Below are positions 1-8,935 of a DNA stretch of 64,000 nt, in pieces. The translations under genes and the position numbers were made by a program. Every line of letters begins with the position of its first letter. The first letter of the stretch is position 1. The DNA is taken from NCBI GenBank assembly GCA_963711675.1, contig CAVQFB010000003.1, positions 434,001 through 498,000 of the forward strand. The letters are read 5' to 3'. Below the pieces are notes generated by a model that saw nothing but the letters and a program-made list of their open reading frames with translations, did not search any database and was not told the DNA's origin. The DNA is from CAVQFB01 sp963711675. GTDB taxonomy: Bacteria; Acidobacteriota; Terriglobia; Terriglobales; Acidobacteriaceae.

Positions 1-2292
1 CATAGCGCCGCTACCCGAGATCAGAGCGATATGAGGCAAGGTGCCATCTCGCATTTCAAACTGCATGGCTCCTTCCGCCGCCGATAACAATTCCGACGTC
101 GCGTAGCCCGCCGTGTTCACGTGATAAATTCCGTTGCCCGTTCCCGTGACCCAAGTGTCGCCCGTCGCTTCCGCGAGGCGGTCGAGAGACACCTGCTCGA
201 AGGTTCCGCCGCCGCTGTAAACCGGAGGCCGCGCGCTGAAATCCGCTTTCCACTCGCCATTGTGCTTTCCGCCGAGGACGTCCGCCCGCAGGTCGGTGAC
301 CCGCAATTTACCGTTGTGCAGTTCAAAACCCGCGGCGAGATCGCTTCCGATGAGTCCATTGATCGCAATTCGCCCGGCGGCAATCCTCCCGGAAGCTTGA
401 AGGGTGGTGAAAATCGAAGGTCCAAGTGCCGTAGTCGTCGAGAGCAGCTTGTACCACGGCCGCTCCGGGGGATGCGGATTCAGCAGATCGTTCAGTTTTC
501 GAATGTCGATTTCCTCAGTATGCAAATCCGCAACCACAGGGCACGACGCCAAAGATGTGCAATGGCGGGGAAGACTCAGCGAGCCGGTCCAGCGGGAACC
601 GGCCAGCGTCGCTACAAAGCGCTGTAACTTAACGTCCTGTTCCTCGAGAATCACGCTAGCCGAAGTGATTCCTATCGGTGCATTCAGCCCGCGCATTTCG
701 CCACGAACTTCGCTCAGCTGCGCCGTTCCAGTCACGCCCGGCGGAGGAAAGCCCGCCCATTGCCCCGCGATCCGGAGGTCGAGTTTGGCTTGGCCGTCGG
801 CATTGAGCTGTGCAACCGGTAGCCCGATCGTCCGTGCAACTTGCAAGAGTCGCTTTAACTGCGAGTCTCCCTGAAGGGTCACGCTGTAGCCTGTACGTGA
901 AAACAGGCCGCGCACGGTAGCGAGCGTGGGGCGCCCAAGAGCGAGATGGAACGGTCCAACCTCGAACTGGCTGCCGTTTCCTGGTAGCGTCGACGTTGGC
1001 CGAACTACCTTCCCATTGCTGTTTTTCGCTCCATGATCCTGTCCAATCGAGAACGGCACACTGCCCAGAACGATCTCAGTCTTTGCCAAGGCTGAAGTCA
1101 ACTGAAAGCTATTGGTGTGTCCGCTTCCCACCAGTTCGGCCACATTGTCGGGTGAATTGCGCAACGCAAATTTTGCGTCCAACGATCCCTGGGCCAACAG
1201 ATCGTCGGCCAAATCCTTCTTGATATGGCTCGACAGTTTGACCAGGGCCTGCAGCGGAACCTGCTCTGCCGAGAGCGTGAGATCGTAGTCGTGGGGAGCA
1301 ATCACGCCAGTTACAGTTCCTTGCACGGTGACCGTTCCATCCCCCACCGGCGCACCGCAAATGATGTCGCTCAGCGTGTGCTCGCTGTAGCGATAGTGAG
1401 CGACACAATGCGCGCTCAACACGAGTGCATCGCTGCGCATGATGTCGTAACGGTGAAAGTCCTGGACTGCAGCCGTGGCCGTAACCGTCAGATCTTCGGG
1501 GCTGCCAGTCAACACCAGGGCGGTCGCCACACCTCCGCGCCACCCCCTGTCGGTTCCGGTCAGGAGCTTGGTGACCTGTCCCAACTGAGCGCGTTCCCAG
1601 CGCAGATTGAATTGCAATGGCGTTTGGCGCAAGGCGCTGGCACGTTGCCATGTGCCATCTACCCGCAACAGTCCCGTATCGCTCAGATTGAAGTCCGTGC
1701 GCACGGGCTGAGCCTTTAACCGCATGGCCCAGGCATTTTCCGAGTCCTGCCACAGCGCAAAGTTGGCGTCGGTCAAAGCATAAGGTCTTTTTTCCTGGCC
1801 AATTTTGAAATTGATCCGGCCCCGGTCCGCCTCGATGTATGGAAACCCAGGCCGACGCTCCGATCTAGCCTTACCGGTGGGCGCGACCGCAATGGCCGAA
1901 GAGCGCGCCAGCAGATTTTCCAGATTCCAATGGCCGTCACCGTTGCGGACCAGGTTCAGGCTGGGCTCGGTGAGGTTCAAGCTTGAGATCTCGAGTCGCC
2001 CGCGCAGAAGGGAACTGAATCGAAGGTTAGCGGTGACCTCTTGCGCGTGCAACATCGGCTCGGCACTAAACTGGGGATCGTCGTGCACCACGAAGTTTTC
2101 CAGATCGAATCCGGGCTGGGGCAGCATCCTCATGTGAACGCTGCCAATTTCGACCTGTCGTGCGAGAGCGAGACTGATGGATCGGGTGATCCGCGTCTTC
2201 AGTCCCCCAGCACCCGGACGAACCACAAAAAGCGCCAGGAGCAGCAAAGCTCCGGCAATCACAAGTCCGCGTCTGGAGCGGAATAAGTTCAC
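1..2292 (-). CDS. AsmA-like envelope protein (3' end beyond window)
   Basis: Large protein open for 764 codons to the left edge with no stop, so its C-terminus is missing. It starts with GTG at 2292 inside the stop of the upstream lepB copy (GTGA overlap), which suggests translational coupling. Residues about 10-24 form one hydrophobic segment (signal anchor) followed by a long beta-rich region. The pattern of short alternating strands, the early stretch LENFVVHDDPQFSAEP and the last visible stretch (FEQVSLDRLAEATG, then EGAMQFEMRDGTLPHI) fit the AsmA superfamily. AsmA-like proteins sit in the inner membrane, span the periplasm and are linked to outer-membrane lipid transport or assembly. The family call comes from overall character and typical AsmA C-terminal phrasing. 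Substrate and exact subfamily cannot be told. Confidence 0.75.
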   Translation of the reverse strand, partial: MNLFRSRRGLVIAGALLLLALFVVRPGAGGLKTRITRSISLALARQVEIGSVHMRMLPQPGFDLENFVVHDDPQFSAEPMLHAQEVTANLRFSSLLRGRLEISSLNLTEPSLNLVRNGDGHWNLENLLARSSAIAVAPTGKARSERRPGFPYIEADRGRINFKIGQEKRPYALTDANFALWQDSENAWAMRLKAQPVRTDFNLSDTGLLRVDGTWQRASALRQTPLQFNLRWERAQLGQVTKLLTGTDRGWRGGVATALVLTGSPEDLTVTATAAVQDFHRYDIMRSDALVLSAHCVAHYRYSEHTLSDIICGAPVGDGTVTVQGTVTGVIAPHDYDLTLSAEQVPLQALVKLSSHIKKDLADDLLAQGSLDAKFALRNSPDNVAELVGSGHTNSFQLTSALAKTEIVLGSVPFSIGQDHGAKNSNGKVVRPTSTLPGNGSQFEVGPFHLALGRPTLATVRGLFSRTGYSVTLQGDSQLKRLLQVARTIGLPVAQLNADGQAKLDLRIAGQWAGFPPPGVTGTAQLSEVRGEMRGLNAPIGITSASVILEEQDVKLQRFVATLAGSRWTGSLSLPRHCTSLASCPVVADLHTEEIDIRKLNDLLNPHPPERPWYKLLSTTTALGPSIFTTLQASGRIAAGRIAINGLIGSDLAAGFELHNGKLRVTDLRADVLGGKHNGEWKADFSARPPVYSGGGTFEQVSLDRLAEATGDTWVTGTGNGIYHVNTAGYATSELLSAAEGAMQFEMRDGTLPHIALISGSGAM

Positions 2293-3002
2293 CGTACTAC
2301 CTTAAGGGTCCGGCGCCAGCGTGTCTCGTCAAAGAAATGAATGACCACCTGGGCCAGGAACTTCAGCCGTTCGCTGACTTCTTTCTGCAGGTACTGGTTG
2401 GGCGGAGTCTCGAACGACCAGTAAATAAACATGGGCCGCCCAATCACATTTGGCTTGGGGATAAATCCCCAATAGCGACTGTCGTAACTCACATCGCGGT
2501 TGTCGCCCATCGCGAAATAGCTGTCGGGAGGAACGACCACATCGTCTCCCTGGATATGAGACTTCATCTCCAGCTGCCATTCCGGCGTCACACTGTAGCC
2601 TTCGGGCGATACCGCAGGAAAATTGTCGCGATAAGGATTGTAGGTATCGCCGTTGTGGATGACGTAGGGCTCGTCCAGCCGTTCGCCATTGCGATACACG
2701 GCGCCATCACGCAGGTGAATGCGATCTCCAGGAACGCCGACGATACGTTTGACCACGTACAGCCCGGCCTCAGCCGGCGAAAGGAACACCACGATGTCGC
2801 CGCGCCGCACGTCGCGGTACGGAAATAGCGGGCCTACCCATTTCGTGCGTGGCGCAAACTGCTCGCGGTTGACGAACACGTGGTCGCCAATCAGCAGCGT
2901 GTTTTCCATCGAACTGGAAGGAATTTCAAAGGCCTGCAGGATGAAGGTGATGATGAACAGTCCAGTCACCAGCACCGCCGCCAGCGAGGCCAGAAATTCC
3001 AC
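2289..3002 (-). CDS. lepB: Signal peptidase I, tandem copy 1 (shortened N-terminus)
   Basis: Type I signal peptidase (S26A), which removes signal peptides from exported proteins at the membrane. One membrane segment spans residues 5-25. The catalytic Ser is S31 in SSSMENTLL and the general base is K85 in VVKRIVGVPGD, and the downstream box MGDNRDVSYDSRYWGF is intact. The reading frame starts at a GTG that aligns with residue 17 of copy 2. The upstream DNA still encodes the acidic/basic leader seen in copy 2 but carries two extra bases in an A-rich run near 3045-3050, so the leader is out of frame and an in-frame TAA lies just beyond. The enzyme may still be functional because the leader is cytosolic. 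It is the last of three lepB copies and overlaps the AsmA-like gene by four bases. Confidence 0.88.
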   Translation of the reverse strand: MEFLASLAAVLVTGLFIITFILQAFEIPSSSMENTLLIGDHVFVNREQFAPRTKWVGPLFPYRDVRRGDIVVFLSPAEAGLYVVKRIVGVPGDRIHLRDGAVYRNGERLDEPYVIHNGDTYNPYRDNFPAVSPEGYSVTPEWQLEMKSHIQGDDVVVPPDSYFAMGDNRDVSYDSRYWGFIPKPNVIGRPMFIYWSFETPPNQYLQKEVSERLKFLAQVVIHFFDETRWRRTLKVVR

Positions 3003-3101
3003 CGTGGTCTCGCGTTGTTTCTCTTCCGGTTTTTCTTTTCGTTCTTGGCCACGTTATATTCGTACCGTTTAGTTGCTAGACTTTTCCCGTCTGAACGAAA
3101 C

Positions 3102-3870
3102 TTACCGAACTATCTCAAGCGTCCGCCGCCAGCGAGTCTCGTCGAAAAAATGGACGACTATTTGAGCCAGGAACCTCAGCCTTTCACCAACTTCCTTCTG
3201 AAGGTACTGGTCGGCCGGAGTTTCGAACGACCAGTAGATAAACATCGGACGGCCAATCACGTTTTCTCTTGGGATAAAGCCCCAGTAACGGCTGTCGTAG
3301 CTAACATCTCGATTGTCGCCCATCCCGAAGTAACTGTCCTCAGGAACCACAAGCTCGTCGCCCTGAATATACGATTTCAACATCCGCTGCCACTCCGGAG
3401 TCGGCGCCGCGCCAGAGCCATCGGGCGAAACAGCGGGAAAGTTGTCACGATAAGGGTCGTAGCTCTCCACATTATGAAAGACGTAGGGTTCGTCTAGTTT
3501 CTCTCCGTTGCGATACACGACGCCATCGCGCAGGTGAATTTGATCTCCTGGCACTCCGATGATCCGCTTGACCACGTACAGACCCGGTTATCGCGGGCGA
3601 AAGAAATACCACGATGTCGCCGCGCCGCACGTCGCGGTATGGAAATAGCGGACCTACCCACTTCGTGCGTGGCGCAAACTGCTCACGGTTGACGAACACG
3701 TGGTCGCCAATCAGCAGGGTGTTTTCCATCGAACTGGAAGGAATTTCAAAGGCCTGCAGGATGAAGGTGATGATGAACAGTCCTGTTACCAGGACCGCCG
3801 CCAACGAGGCCAGGAATTCCACCGTGGTCTCGCGTTGTTTCTCTTCCGGTTTTTCTTCGTTCTTGGCCAC
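3102..3870 (-). pseudogene. lepB: Signal peptidase I, tandem copy 2, frameshifted
   Basis: Second lepB copy. The N-terminal part (GTG at 3870, MAKNEEKPEEKQRET then the membrane segment and SSSMENTLL) reads in one frame to about 3592. The C-terminal part (VKRIIGVPGDQ to DETRWRRTLEIVR) reads in the next frame. The total span is 769 bases, 3n+1, and alignment with copy 1 places one extra base between SPA and YVVKR, where copy 1 reads SPAEAGLYVVKR. The first frame runs on into unrelated sequence and stops at 3472. No slippery heptamer is visible, so programmed frameshifting is unlikely. Either the copy is decaying or the assembly has an indel. Without the correction the Ser and Lys of the dyad are on separate polypeptides, so the gene as written makes no active enzyme. 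Confidence 0.85.
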
Positions 3871-3909
3871 TGTTGTGCTCTTACCGTTTCGGGGAGGAAT
3901 CTTGCCGTT

Positions 3910-4689
3910 CTACTTCACCAGGCGAAAAGTGCGGTCCCAACGGGTGATCTGGAAGAAATGGGTGACCGCATAGGCGAAGTGATAAAGTTTATCACTTGGC
4001 GAAGCCGCGACGGGGAACTCGTCTTCCATTTCGCGCACCGACCAGTAGATCAATAGCGGTCTGCCGATGATGTTCTCCCGCGGGACAAAGCCCCAGTAGC
4101 GGCTATCCAGGCTTTCGTCGCGATTGTCTCCCAGGACGAAATAGTATCCCTGCGGCACAATCAAGGCGTTGTCTTCCACCAGCTTTCGCATCTCCAGCCA
4201 CCAGGCTGCTTCCAGACCAGGGGCCGGAATATCGACCCGGGGGAAGTCGTCGCGGTAGACGTCGCGTACCGGAGAGCTGTATCGCACGTAGGGCTCCTTC
4301 AGAGCCACACCGTTCACCAGGACCTGCTTGTTGATCAGGCGCACACGGTCGCCGGGCACACCCACCACCCGCTTCACAAAATGCTGCGCAGGCTGCACGG
4401 GATAATGGAAAACTACGATGTCCCCCCGTTGAATTTTGCGGTAGGGAACGATATGGTCCCAAAAACCCCCGCCCCCGTAGCAGAACTTGTCGACCAGCAG
4501 GTAGTCGCCGATCAGCAGAGTATTCTCCATCGACTCGGAGGGGATCTGGAAGGCCTGCACCACGAACGTGATCACAAAGACGGCGATCACGACGGTTGCC
4601 ATCAGGGACTGCAGCGAACTGGGCCAGTCAGTTGTCGAGGCTTTGGGTTGCGCGGGTACTTCAATATCCATTACGTCACTGGCACCCAT
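3910..4689 (-). CDS. lepB: Signal peptidase I, tandem copy 3 (intact)
   Basis: Intact S26A signal peptidase of 259 residues and the most diverged of the three copies. A proline-containing cytosolic leader (1-28) precedes a membrane segment at 29-48. The catalytic Ser is S53 in PSESMENTLLIGDYLLV and the general base Lys is K106 in HFVKRVVGVPGDRV. The box LGDNRDESLDSRYWGFVPREN follows. The ATG at 4689 overlaps the end of rnc by 14 bases. An alternative ATG at 4671 avoids the overlap. Close linkage of lepB and rnc is a familiar bacterial arrangement (lepB-rnc in proteobacteria), though here rnc comes first. This copy probably carries the essential activity if copies 1 and 2 are impaired. Confidence 0.93.
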   Translation of the reverse strand: MGASDVMDIEVPAQPKASTTDWPSSLQSLMATVVIAVFVITFVVQAFQIPSESMENTLLIGDYLLVDKFCYGGGGFWDHIVPYRKIQRGDIVVFHYPVQPAQHFVKRVVGVPGDRVRLINKQVLVNGVALKEPYVRYSSPVRDVYRDDFPRVDIPAPGLEAAWWLEMRKLVEDNALIVPQGYYFVLGDNRDESLDSRYWGFVPRENIIGRPLLIYWSVREMEDEFPVAASPSDKLYHFAYAVTHFFQITRWDRTFRLVK

Positions 4690-5479
4690 TCGACAGACCC
4701 TTCCGCGCCTGTTTGTTCGTCATCGCCGCGGGAAGGGAGGCCAGATGTTCCAGCACCTGGCGGGCAGCATCCTGCTCGGCTCTCTTCTTGGTCGATCCGA
4801 CCGCGCGTCCGACGAACTCGGCCTTGGTCTGGCCCGCAGGGGTGAGCCGTATCTCCACCGTAAAGGTCTTGCTGTGCTCGGGCCCTTCTTCTTTCACCAG
4901 TACGTAGGTTGGCTGCGGATGACCTATGGCTTGGAGAGTCTCCTGCAGAGCAGATTTGAAGTCGGTGACCGGCAGCCTGCTGCCATTCAGATTCATGTGC
5001 TGCAACTCGGGGCCAATGATGCCGTGCAAGATGAACTCGCGAGTTACGTCCATACCGCCGTCCAGATACATCGCCGCCAGCACTGCCTCCAGGGCATCGA
5101 CCAGCATGGCGGTCTTGCTCCGACCACCGCTTTTTTCTTCGCCTCGTCCCAACCGCAGGTAATGTCCAAGCTCCAGACGTTGAGCTACCTGAATCAAGTG
5201 CCGTTCGCTGACCAGGTGAGCGCGCAGCTTGGACAACTGTCCCTCACGAAAATCCGGAAAGCGCTTGAAGAGCTCCTCCGTCGTGACCAGGGACAGTATG
5301 GCGTCCCCCAGAAACTCCATCTGCTCGTTGTCGCCAACCTTGACCGCAAGTTCTGGAGCCTGAAGCGCCTCCCGCTCCCTGGCCTGAGAGGTGTGAGTCA
5401 GTGCCTGATCGAGCAATTCCGGGCGCTTGAAGTGATACCCAAGCGCGGTCTCGAGGGCTGCGATTTCGCGTACCTTCAT
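4676..5479 (-). CDS. rnc: Ribonuclease III
   Basis: Double-strand-specific endoribonuclease for rRNA and mRNA processing. The ATG at 5479 is preferred: it leaves about 12 residues before LGYHF, as in characterised RNase III, whereas the ATG at 5527 adds 16 residues with no family match. Neither start has a clear ribosome-binding site. The signature NEQMEFLGDAIL (residues 51-62) supplies the acidic residues E55 and D59, and the second acidic pair is D128 and E131 in DALEAVLAAMYLDGG. A double-stranded RNA-binding domain spans roughly 171-245 (TDFKSALQETLQ to GSTKKRAEQDAARQVLEHL). At 267 residues it is slightly longer than the E. coli enzyme because of a short C-terminal tail. It lies upstream of the lepB cluster with a small overlap. 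Confidence 0.95.
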   Translation of the reverse strand: MKVREIAALETALGYHFKRPELLDQALTHTSQAREREALQAPELAVKVGDNEQMEFLGDAILSLVTTEELFKRFPDFREGQLSKLRAHLVSERHLIQVAQRLELGHYLRLGRGEEKSGGRSKTAMLVDALEAVLAAMYLDGGMDVTREFILHGIIGPELQHMNLNGSRLPVTDFKSALQETLQAIGHPQPTYVLVKEEGPEHSKTFTVEIRLTPAGQTKAEFVGRAVGSTKKRAEQDAARQVLEHLASLPAAMTNKQARKGLSNGCQ

Positions 5480-5584
5480 GTTAAGACGAAGCCATTGTCG
5501 ACAAGTAGTCGGAACCACTCGTTTCATGGCGTGGCGCGCACATGTGACAAAGCTGCGAACGACGAAGCGTCGAGGGCGAGTCGA

Positions 5585-6409
5585 CTATTTCCCGCCCGTC
5601 AATTGCACCAGGCGGTCACGCTCCCGGCGCGCTAAACCACCTACGGACGTGTTCTCCTGAGTCAATTCCACGGCCTTGTTGATCTCTTTCAAGGCCTCGG
5701 GATACTTGTTCTGTTTGTCCAGCGCAAGCGCCAACCTCAACACCACCACCGGATCGGGCTGTTGCGGATACACGTCGATGGATTTGCGCAGGTTAGTCTC
5801 CGCGTCGGCATATTTTTCCTTGTTGAAGTCGAGCGTGCCGATAATCGAATAAGCGTTGGAAAGCATCAGCGCCTTGTAGGCATCGGCCTTGTCCTGCGGC
5901 GTTCCCGCCGGAATGTCGGAGTCGGTGTTTACCGTTTCCGTGGAGTGCTGTGCCATCTTCATGGCCTCATCCAGCCGCTGGTCCCTGTCCAGGTCTGTGT
6001 CGCGAGTACGCTCCGCGAGCACGTTGGCGACCGTGATCAGGGCTTCGGGATCGTCGGGGTCGGCGGCCAGTACCCTGCGGCCCACTTCGACGGTTTTGTC
6101 GGGGTTATTGCTGGCCTGGTACATCCTCATGTTGGCGAGGAAGAGCAACTTGCGCACTTCGCTATCGGGAAACTTGGTGGCGAAATCGTTTGTCGCCGTC
6201 TCCATCTGTGCCGGATCTTTCATGGCAATCGCGGCCTGGTAGGCGTCATATTCGGCCTGCGTCTTGGTCTGGGGCGGCCGCTTTGCGGGTGGCGCCGCCT
6301 GGGCGCCTGCGCCCGGCGCCGGCGGATTCTGCGCCTGCCCAGCATTGGACTGGGCAAAACCTAACGCAGCGATAACCAACATCACGCTCAGAATTGCTGC
6401 TCGCTTCAT
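5585..6409 (-). CDS. Secreted TPR-type protein
   Basis: Exported 274-residue protein. The start at 6409 is chosen because AAGGAG lies 5 bases upstream and the product begins with a classic signal peptide (MKRAAILSVMLVIAALGFAQS). A Pro/Ala-rich linker follows (residues about 25-48), then helical pairs typical of tetratricopeptide repeats: AEYDAYQAAIAMKDPAQ, RKLLFLANMRMYQ, DDPEALITVANVLAE, DFNKEKYADAETNLRKSIDV, LRLALALDKQNKYPEALKEI. TPRs mediate protein-protein contacts, and no enzymatic motif is visible. It follows another TPR protein by 53 bases and precedes rnc. Similar secreted TPR proteins are common in Acidobacteria, but the specific role is unknown. Confidence 0.75.
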   Translation of the reverse strand: MKRAAILSVMLVIAALGFAQSNAGQAQNPPAPGAGAQAAPPAKRPPQTKTQAEYDAYQAAIAMKDPAQMETATNDFATKFPDSEVRKLLFLANMRMYQASNNPDKTVEVGRRVLAADPDDPEALITVANVLAERTRDTDLDRDQRLDEAMKMAQHSTETVNTDSDIPAGTPQDKADAYKALMLSNAYSIIGTLDFNKEKYADAETNLRKSIDVYPQQPDPVVVLRLALALDKQNKYPEALKEINKAVELTQENTSVGGLARRERDRLVQLTGGK

Positions 6410-6462
6410 GCTGTCTCCTTGGTCGTAGCTCAAATCGCGAAACTCAGAATTCTTCTTACTCC

Positions 6463-8013
6463 TCATTCCTGCCGGGGAGTTGTCGGAGGCTCATAGGGTT
6501 CCTGCAACCCTTTCTCGGCCGCCGCTTTCGCCTCGGGAAGAGCCCCCCCGGCGGTCAATGCTGCACGATAGTGCGTCAGGGCGGCCTCCCGGTTCTCCTG
6601 CAGATCGAAAATCCGCCCGAGGTAGATATGCGACCACGCGATTACTTTGGGTTCCTGCGTGGATGTGAGCGCGCGCTCGAAATAAGTGCGTGCTCCCTGC
6701 ATATCCCGATTCATGGTAGCCGTCTGCGCCAGGATGAACAATGCGCGTCCTGGGTCCTCGCGGTTCTCATCCAGGGCTTGCTGGGCCAGTTTCTGGGCAG
6801 TCTGCACGTCGCCCGCCGTGAGCTGTTTCTCGGCATTCTGGAGAAGGTGTTCGTTGGGATGAGTAACGTGCAGAAGCTCAGGCGAAGCCGTCTCCGCAAA
6901 CTGAATCTGTGCAGCGCGCTTGGTTTCGGCCCTCAAGTCAATTTTGTCCAGGATCTCGCCATACGCGTTGCGCAATCCCGCGGGATCCTTCTCAAACTGC
7001 GCGAAGGCCTCGTAGAAAAACTGCGTGAGGATGTACCCTTCCTGCATCGACTGATTTACAGCCTTGGCTCTGTCGGCTTCCGGCGTCTGTTTTGTCCCCA
7101 GAGTTCGGGCCTCGATGGCGCGCACCATGCACTCCGTGACCAGCAGCGAGATATCCGTCCGGAAGCTCTCTTCCATGGGTGCACCCTTGACGGTTTGGAG
7201 GAGAGGTTCCAGCCGCTTCATCGCCAAACTGTGTTTGAGAGCGAGCGGATCGAGCAGGTAGTGCAGGTAGGTGTGCCGGATCTGCTGCATCTTCAGCGAG
7301 GTTCCGGCGGGGGAGATCACGACGTAGTAGTCGGAGCCGTAATTCCGTGCATTCGTCTGGCTCGGTGCTCCCATAGGATCCAGGTAAACCGTGAATGTAC
7401 GGCCTAGATAGCCGGAAGACGGAATCTTCAAATAGACTTCGGTGTCGAATAACATCTTCGCCACCGGCTCGTGGTATCGCTCAGGAAGGTGGGAATACGC
7501 TTCCTGATGCTTCTGCCAAATGTCTTTCAGTCCAGCCTTGTCGTAAAACCTCTGCATCAGCGGAATGAACCCGATCAGGGCATTGGCGTCAGGCGGCAAT
7601 TCTGCGGTCTTGACCTTTGCGGCCAATGCGGGCGGCCCGTTCATGTAGAGCGCCAGTGACACGTACTGCGCAAGGTTCCGCGATGGCTCCGGATCCTGAT
7701 GGTCGCGATAGAACACACACATCGTATTCACCGCTTCCTTCGCTTCCTCGGAGGTCTCCACACTCTTCTCGACGTCGGTCCGGATCTGTTGCCTCAGCGG
7801 GTCCGAGGTCTTTATTTCTTCATCGTAGCCGCAGGCGTTCATGGAGGTCAGGACAGTGAACAGTGTCTCGCTGACGTCCAGAGTGACTTTTTGGGGATTC
7901 TGGGAAAAAGACACCTGTGCGCACACACCGAAGAGGGCTAGAACAAGCCAACGTAAAGGCCTCGAACCCAGGAAAACCTCCTGCAGGGTGGTCAGATGCG
8001 TGGATACCTCCAC
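6463..8013 (-). CDS. Large exported protein with C-terminal TPRs
   Basis: 516-residue protein starting at GTG 8013. Residues about 20-37 (RWLVLALFGVCAQVSFSQ) form a signal peptide. The middle (about 60-370) is helical and not assigned to a family. It contains YVVISPAGTSLKMQQIRHTYLHYLLDP, where an H-x(3)-H pair in a helix might bind metal, but this is not proven. The C-terminal 120 residues are TPR-like: NEHLLQNAEKQLTAGDVQTAQ, PGRALFILAQTATMNRDMQGAR, AWSHIYLGRIFDLQENREAAL. It probably sits in an operon with the smaller TPR protein 53 bases downstream. An AGGAGG box further in (near 7980) suggests the true start could be slightly internal, but no standard start codon follows it at proper spacing. 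Confidence 0.6.
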   Translation of the reverse strand: MEVSTHLTTLQEVFLGSRPLRWLVLALFGVCAQVSFSQNPQKVTLDVSETLFTVLTSMNACGYDEEIKTSDPLRQQIRTDVEKSVETSEEAKEAVNTMCVFYRDHQDPEPSRNLAQYVSLALYMNGPPALAAKVKTAELPPDANALIGFIPLMQRFYDKAGLKDIWQKHQEAYSHLPERYHEPVAKMLFDTEVYLKIPSSGYLGRTFTVYLDPMGAPSQTNARNYGSDYYVVISPAGTSLKMQQIRHTYLHYLLDPLALKHSLAMKRLEPLLQTVKGAPMEESFRTDISLLVTECMVRAIEARTLGTKQTPEADRAKAVNQSMQEGYILTQFFYEAFAQFEKDPAGLRNAYGEILDKIDLRAETKRAAQIQFAETASPELLHVTHPNEHLLQNAEKQLTAGDVQTAQKLAQQALDENREDPGRALFILAQTATMNRDMQGARTYFERALTSTQEPKVIAWSHIYLGRIFDLQENREAALTHYRAALTAGGALPEAKAAAEKGLQEPYEPPTTPRQE

Positions 8014-8092
8014 AGTTTAAGTGCTTATTTACAGGGGGTCAACAGAAGAACGGTGCGGGTAGTGGCTCAATTTTCTGTTGTTCTACACGACA

Positions 8093-8136
8093 GTCATCCC
8101 GAAGCCGCGTTTTCGCCAGCGGGGCGAGGGATCTGC
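8093..8136. repeat. Dispersed TCATCCCGA...GCGAGGGATCT repeat
   Basis: An intergenic element beginning GTCATCCCGA and ending GGCGAGGGATCTGCG with a variable middle. The same framework, GTCATCCCGA...GCGAGGGACCT, occurs at 44841-44880 upstream of pmbA. Elements of this form are scattered through many acidobacterial genomes. The rest of the 8014-8251 gap shows nothing else except a short tandem GGTTGAAA duplication near 8206. Confidence 0.55.
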
Positions 8137-8251
8137 GCGGAGTGCTCAGAAGACTACCACGATGCGGAACCGCTTGGCTAAACTGCTACCCTCCATCCAC
8201 GCTCAAAGGTTGAAAGGTTGAGTCGAGTGCGCGAATCCGGCTGAGCTAGTC

Positions 8252-8935
8252 CTACCCTTTCACGCTGATCTTCGAGAAGGAGAGCACGGCGCGACCGGGT
8301 GTTGGACGTCCCATGGAGGTCGCCGGACGGAAAGTAGTGAAGGTGCTCAACATGAACATCATGTTCTTAACGTCAGGCATGCGTTCTGTTGACTCAGCCC
8401 CATCAGACAGGACGCGATAGTCTTGTATGCGCCCATTGGCATCGATATAGGCTTCGATCACCAGGGACTCGCCGCCGATCGAGGTCACGGTCGTTCCGAA
8501 TGCTGTCTGTTCCAGTTGCGGTGCGGTATACAGCATGAGCGGAACGTCGTCATTGCTGGCCTGCAACTGTCCAGGCAGAGCCAGGAATCCCATCAGCAAC
8601 CCGAAGATCACAACCGTCGAGACCAAACCTGCCGTGGCAGGAACCATGAACGCCCCAAGAGCATTTTCCAGGCGAATCATGACGCCCTGCAGACGCGGCC
8701 GCTTGGCCTGCGCCGCTTCCTGAGAAATGGCTACTCTCAACCTGAGGGCCAGATCGGCCGGAGCTTTCTGACGTTTCAATCCAGCCAGCAACTGTTGCGT
8801 CTGCTGAACAAGCCGGTATTCGTGCCGGCACCCTGCGCAAGTCTGAAGATGCCTGCCGATAGCGTGCATCTGGGTGCCTGTGACTGCGCCGTCCAGATAC
8901 GGCGAGAACAACGACTTGGCCTCACCGCATTTCAT
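8252..8935 (-). CDS. Membrane-anchored zinc-finger anti-sigma factor
   Basis: 227-residue protein overlapping the ECF sigma gene by four bases (ATGA), the usual layout for a sigma factor and its antagonist. The N-terminal zf-HC2 motif is present: C3, then HLQTCAGCRHEY (residues 29-40) giving H-x3-C-x2-C. A single membrane helix spans about 98-122 (PATAGLVSTVVIFGLLMGFLALP). The extracytoplasmic part (about 125-227) includes GESLVIEAYIDANGRIQDYRVL and FRPATSMGRPTPGRAVLSF, which resemble TonB C-terminal/energy-transduction-like folds seen fused to such proteins in Acidobacteria. It probably holds the sigma factor at the membrane until an envelope signal arrives. The signal is unknown. Confidence 0.8.
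   Translation of the reverse strand: MKCGEAKSLFSPYLDGAVTGTQMHAIGRHLQTCAGCRHEYRLVQQTQQLLAGLKRQKAPADLALRLRVAISQEAAQAKRPRLQGVMIRLENALGAFMVPATAGLVSTVVIFGLLMGFLALPGQLQASNDDVPLMLYTAPQLEQTAFGTTVTSIGGESLVIEAYIDANGRIQDYRVLSDGAESTERMPDVKNMMFMLSTFTTFRPATSMGRPTPGRAVLSFSKISVKG

Noticed and set aside
1109..1753. A 214-codon minus-strand frame inside the AsmA-like gene
   Set aside because: It is out of frame with the long AsmA-like frame, with Arg/His-rich, non-family composition typical of a shadow frame in GC-rich DNA.
3472..3870. Programmed frameshifting to join the two parts of lepB copy 2
   Set aside because: No slippery heptamer or downstream pseudoknot is visible at the junction, and the other copies read in one frame. 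A plain indel is simpler.
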